The translations under genes were made by a program, and so were the position numbers. Below are positions 61,501 through 64,000 of a stretch of DNA of 64,000 nt, piece after piece (within the stretch, counting starts at the first letter, position 1; the number at the start of each line of letters is the position of its first letter). The notes beneath the pieces were generated by a model. The model saw only the letters and a list, made by a program, of their open reading frames with translations, did no database searches and was not told where the DNA came from. The stretch comes from Symsagittifera roscoffensis (Eukaryota > Xenacoelomorpha > Acoela > Convolutidae): assembly GCF_963678635.1 (NCBI RefSeq), contig NC_087067.1, forward strand, positions 25,739,547 through 25,803,546, in the 5' to 3' direction.

Positions 61501-63198
61501 AATGCAGATTTGAAACCATTGACTGAGAGCCAGAAAGATTTCGTGAAAGATTACATAACTGCAGGAGAATTAGAGTTAAACCAAACTGAAAATTTGGAAA
61601 GCATTCTTGGCGAGGAAGACATACCCCCGGTTTTGTTTCTGCTTCGCGGCTTGCTGGGTTTGAAAATTTTGCAACACTGTCTAACGCTTCGACACCGTGT
61701 GAACTATGGAATCGGGAGGCACCGCAACATGGCAGTTCCCTTTCGGGCCAAAGACGTGGCTGCTGACAAAACCGATTTTGGACATCCAGATGTGGGCTTG
61801 GTGCTGACTCAACTGACGTATTACTACCAAGGGATCCCAAAAGCGGCATTCGAAAGAGTGCTGAGAAAGCTTACTGCTATGGAAATAGGGATGTCAAATG
61901 CGATATACTCTAAATGGGTTGATTTTTGTCATCAAGATTACATACCGGAGGAATTGAAAAGCTTTAGTAGTGTTAACTTATTAGACCAGATTCAGTTCCA
62001 CGCTCTTTACGATTTATTTCACAGGCACATGTTGGTTGTCGATTACTGGCTTGAATACATCGTTTACAGACAAGAAGCGAAACAGTTTCCACAAAAACTT
62101 TCGGCAAATGGATGGGACTTGTGTCGCGAAAATGACAACTTGGTGACAGGTTTTAGTGGAACCAACGAAACCCAACTTTTGCTACCACTCACAATAGAAC
62201 AACGTGATCTGCCCTCTCTTCAAGGAACTAATGCCTTAGTGATGCACAACATGCTTAAACCTGAGAATCAGTTTTATTGCTCTCTGCAGCACGGAGCAAG
62301 TGGCGAAGATAATTTGCATTTCATTCTAGCACAGAACCATGAGATCAGGGTCATTTTGGATCCTGGAGCTCTGATCTTGATTAACAACAAAGACTTTGTC
62401 CAACTTTGGTTGACAAAAACTACAAAAAAGACTATTGAAGCTGGGATATATTTCGACTCCAAAGACAACATGATGGTTCTAGATCGGAAAGGATTCGAAA
62501 CTCCCTTGCATATCTCGCCGTTTGCCGAAAAACTTGGTTCCTGTGTTGTATACCTAGATGACGTGCATACACGTGGAACGGACTTGCAATTCCCGACCGG
62601 AACAAAAGCGGCAGTTACTCTGGGAAAAGGTCTGACGAAGGACAAATTAGCCCAAGCTTGTATGCGAATGCGGCTGCTGGGTTGCGGACATAGCCTAGCT
62701 TTTTTCGCTTCCTACGAAGTGGATCTTGAGATACAATCACAGACTTCTAGTCTAACTTCACGAACAACAGAAGTAGGCAAAGTGCTTTCTTGGGTTTTCC
62801 TTAATAGCATGAAACAAGTACAAAACGGACTAACTCATTGGGCTAATCAAGGGTCAGATCAACTATACAAACTTAGCGCTTATGATAAATTTAATTCGAG
62901 AGGAGTCGACAGTCATTCATTGACAAGATACGCCAGGGAAATCGTGCAAAAAGATGCGGTTGAGCTGAAAAAACTGTACGGGACCTTTAGAACAAAAACA
63001 TCCTTATCTGGCCTCATATCAGATCGAGTGCAGCAGATTTTTGAAGTGTCTCAGAAGGATTTTAAGGACCGTTTGATTGAGAAATGCAATCGACTAGTCT
63101 CAGAAAAGGAGTTCTTTGCTGATGTTTTTGACGAGGAGCAGGAGCGTGAGTTGGAACACGAAGAGGAAGAGGAGTTTCAACTCATCAAACCCGGTTAG
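46535..63198 (+). CDS. Giant DUF6606/DUF3638/DUF3645-type protein with SF2/SecA-like ATPase core
   Basis: Exons 46535-47068, 49244-49796, 54098-54306 and 55543-63198 join in phases 0, 1 and 0 and give about 2,983 residues ending TAG. The ATG is chosen because YLLNHFLFPRK follows at once, the usual start of the DUF6606 domain. PWRRS near residue 267 and HSRNCGKC (His678, Cys682, Cys685) are family landmarks. The ATPase core has Walker A NMGEGKST (Lys2195), STPEQ (2278-2282), motif II DESDD (2321-2325), HTRGTDL (about 2774-2780, like the SecA AGRGTD motif) and QACMRMR (about 2803). The C-terminus is acidic (EEQERELEHEEEEE). Fungal relatives are annotated in databases as ubiquitin thioesterases, but I see no Cys-His protease motif that proves this. 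The real substrate and role are unknown. Introns carry a MITE, a LINE, R1 and R2. Confidence 0.92.
47675..48120 (+). repeat. Tandem repeat of about 150 bp in intron 1 of the giant gene
   Basis: Three diverged units near 47680, 47825 and 47985, each with a TTTCGGCCTATATTATATCG-like word, GGCTTAGTGGCC, a CATATTG block and GGCGAGGGGGACTT. A similar word occurs alone near 6225-6260 and, inverted, near 33100-33145, so the unit also belongs to a dispersed family. The rest of the intron up to 49243 has no recognised feature apart from a SINE-tail piece near 48290-48340. Confidence 0.7.
50992..51422 (+). mobile_element. Complete hAT-type MITE with 8-bp target duplication
   Basis: A 431-bp element with ends CAGGGGCGGATCTAGG and, on the right, CCTAAATCCGCCCCTG, which are inverted repeats of each other with one mismatch. 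It is flanked by perfect copies of CCCTTTAC at 50984-50991 and 51423-51430. An 8-bp duplication and CAG...CTG ends are typical of the hAT superfamily. Poly-G and poly-C runs lie just inside the ends. GGGGTTCGAATCCCTGAAG near 51364 resembles a pol III B box. There is no transposase frame. Related fragments are at 16150, 16945 and 35690. It sits in intron 2 of the giant gene. Confidence 0.88.
51550..53310 (+). mobile_element. Decayed non-LTR retrotransposon (LINE, Jockey/I-like)
   Basis: Broken frames in order show an endonuclease (TLILGDVNAHNALW near 51690, GSDHSATTLEL near 51915), a reverse transcriptase (KNYRRIALLSPVAKVTERLL near 52270, HQPGFRKKD, LKLTAAFDSVSHHHLLNDI near 52490, PHGGALSPVLFNL near 52660, AYADEVTL near 52752) and a C-terminal tail (ALRTTAGCLRMSDRTHLHDE near 53005). 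The catalytic YADD is YADE, and there are many stops and frameshifts, so it is dead. The clade call is by resemblance of the tail to Jockey/I-group LINEs. It lies in intron 2 of the giant gene in sense orientation. Confidence 0.9.
53640..54060 (+). repeat. Dispersed repeat R1 next to exon 3 of the giant gene
   Basis: It runs from GTCAATGAACGTAATGAAGA to CTTTTCCAACAGTCTGTTGG, with AAAAGGAAGGCAGAGTCCTC, TCTAGTTTCGAAAGTGGAAA and CCTGCTGATCCAGTTTTCTC between. Its right end lies about 40 bases before the exon 3 acceptor at 54096-54097. Short + strand frames inside it are not genes. Confidence 0.75.
54412..54949 (+). mobile_element. Repeat R2, full-length copy B
   Basis: Nearly identical to 9808-10380, from TTTATTGTTCCGACTTTCGA to CGAGCAGTCTTGTT, with the left-end inverted repeat intact and the right-end GGGC-type hairpin slightly eroded. 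It lies in intron 3 of the giant gene. High similarity over 538 bases between copies 44 kb apart points to recent movement. Decayed R4 sequence and ACGCTTGCGATTATCAAGCG follow at 54985-55130. Confidence 0.65.
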
Positions 63199-64000
63199 TC
63201 CCTTGTTCTGGTTTGCTATTTAGTCCCTGAGGGTGCATTTGTTTATCACACACTGACTTAATACCGAAACCGATAAATTAGACATTCTGCGATCTCTAGA
63301 TGAACTTTTTGTCTAGCTGTTACTGCCCATTTTTTTATTTGTCGTAAGTCATAACACAGGAACTTGAAACGTGCGCAGAAATTTTTCTAGAGGGAGCGGT
63401 TTCCTAATTTTGTTTTCGACCTTTCATGTTTTAGATCGACTAATTTGATTTTCCGAACGCACAATTTTTGAATCAGAAACAAGCTAACTAAATATGAAGT
63501 TTTGAGCATGTATTTTTGGCGTAACCCCCCCACCCCCCGCAAATTTAGCTATATTGGCATCGAAGGTGCCTTAGGTATATTTTTGAGTTTGGTCTGCCAA
63601 AAATGGATGTCGTAAAATTATACCAAAGGGGACCCACTGGAAAAAATTGGCAACCAGAATTGAGGGCGGGAGGAGGTGGTATTCACACACCCTCCTCGGC
63701 ACGCTAGTGGCGCTGTCAATAATTAAGTTCTGCATTCATAATTACAGCTCTAGGGATTAAGTTTGAGCACAAACGAACGCTAATCAATATTTAAAAGTTT
63801 CTTACACACATGATCGTAGTGTAATAGTAAAACTATTCTTTTTTCTAACCTAAAGTCGCAACTGTTGGTGCCACTTTTGCAACAGCTTAAATTTTCAAGG
63901 CTTAATTTTACCATTTCTTTCTTATTTTACAGCTGCTTTTTGTCATTTTTTCGCTAGTGTTTGCGACGTTCAGCTTCGCCTCTGTGTTGAGTTGCTTAAG
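63199..64000. other. 3' flank of the giant gene with repeat copies
   Basis: No AATAAA is seen within 150 bases of the stop. About 63385-63720 is a repeat related to 5780-6100 and partly to the hAT-type MITE (TTGGCATCGAAGGTGCCTTA, TTTGGTCTGCCAAAAATGGA, ATACCAAAGGGGACCC), ending in a GCTAGTGGCGCTGTCAAT block. About 63925-63995 is another SINE-tail module (GCTGCTTTTTGTCATTTTTT, then CAGCTTCGCCTCTGTG). No further gene is visible. Confidence 0.55.

Noticed and set aside
55682-62645. Open frames in other phases and on the opposite strand inside the long exon of the giant gene
   Set aside because: The long frame carries all recognisable motifs; the others are shadows with no protein character.

Overview
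The window is AT-rich animal nuclear DNA, probably from an invertebrate. The evidence is spliced genes with GT-AG introns, animal-type orthologues (a DMXL/rabconnectin-3-alpha C-terminus, a mitochondrial ribosomal protein S12 with a presequence, a C8orf76-like protein), exons clearly richer in GC than their surroundings, and a dense load of SINE-, MITE- and LINE-like repeats. TAA, TAG and TGA all end genes here, so the nuclear code looks standard. I cannot name the phylum from the sequence.

Layout: four genes can be supported and all lie on the + strand. (1) 311-6918, the last five exons of a DMXL-type WD40 protein whose 5' part lies left of the window. (2) 11334-12792, MRPS12 in three exons. 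(3) 14086-18829, a C8orf76-like helical-repeat protein in three exons. (4) 46535-63198, a giant gene of four exons (about 2,983 residues) for a DUF6606/DUF3638-type protein with an SF2/SecA-like ATPase core; 2,552 of its codons, including the stop, lie in one exon.

Between 18.8 and 46.5 kb there is no confident gene. This desert holds minisatellites, a 1.2-kb degenerate satellite, a Mutator-like MITE, a threefold 1.43-kb tandem array, a 1-kb palindrome built from a 'TTTGCACCAAACTTTGA' repeat, a 1.37-kb tandem duplication and several smaller duplications. A few short exon-like islands on the minus strand (25.1-25.6 kb and 32.7-34.5 kb) are reported with low confidence.

Recurrent dispersed families, named here only for cross-reference: R1 (about 430 bp, carries a splice-acceptor-like 'TTTTTTTCAGGAAAAGTCTT'), R2 (about 550 bp, hairpins at both ends), R4 ('AAGGGTATTGCAATCGGGTA' core), tRNA-derived SINEs, a SINE-tail module containing 'GCGAAGCTTCGC', and a hAT-type MITE with 'CAGGGGCGGATCTAGG' ends and a clean 8-bp target duplication. 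Most sit in introns.

The four genes do not form a pathway: DMXL proteins regulate V-ATPase assembly, MRPS12 belongs to the mitochondrial ribosome, and the other two are poorly characterised. The most notable protein is the giant DUF3638 ATPase; the most notable DNA is the set of palindromic and tandem arrays at 25.9-46 kb.
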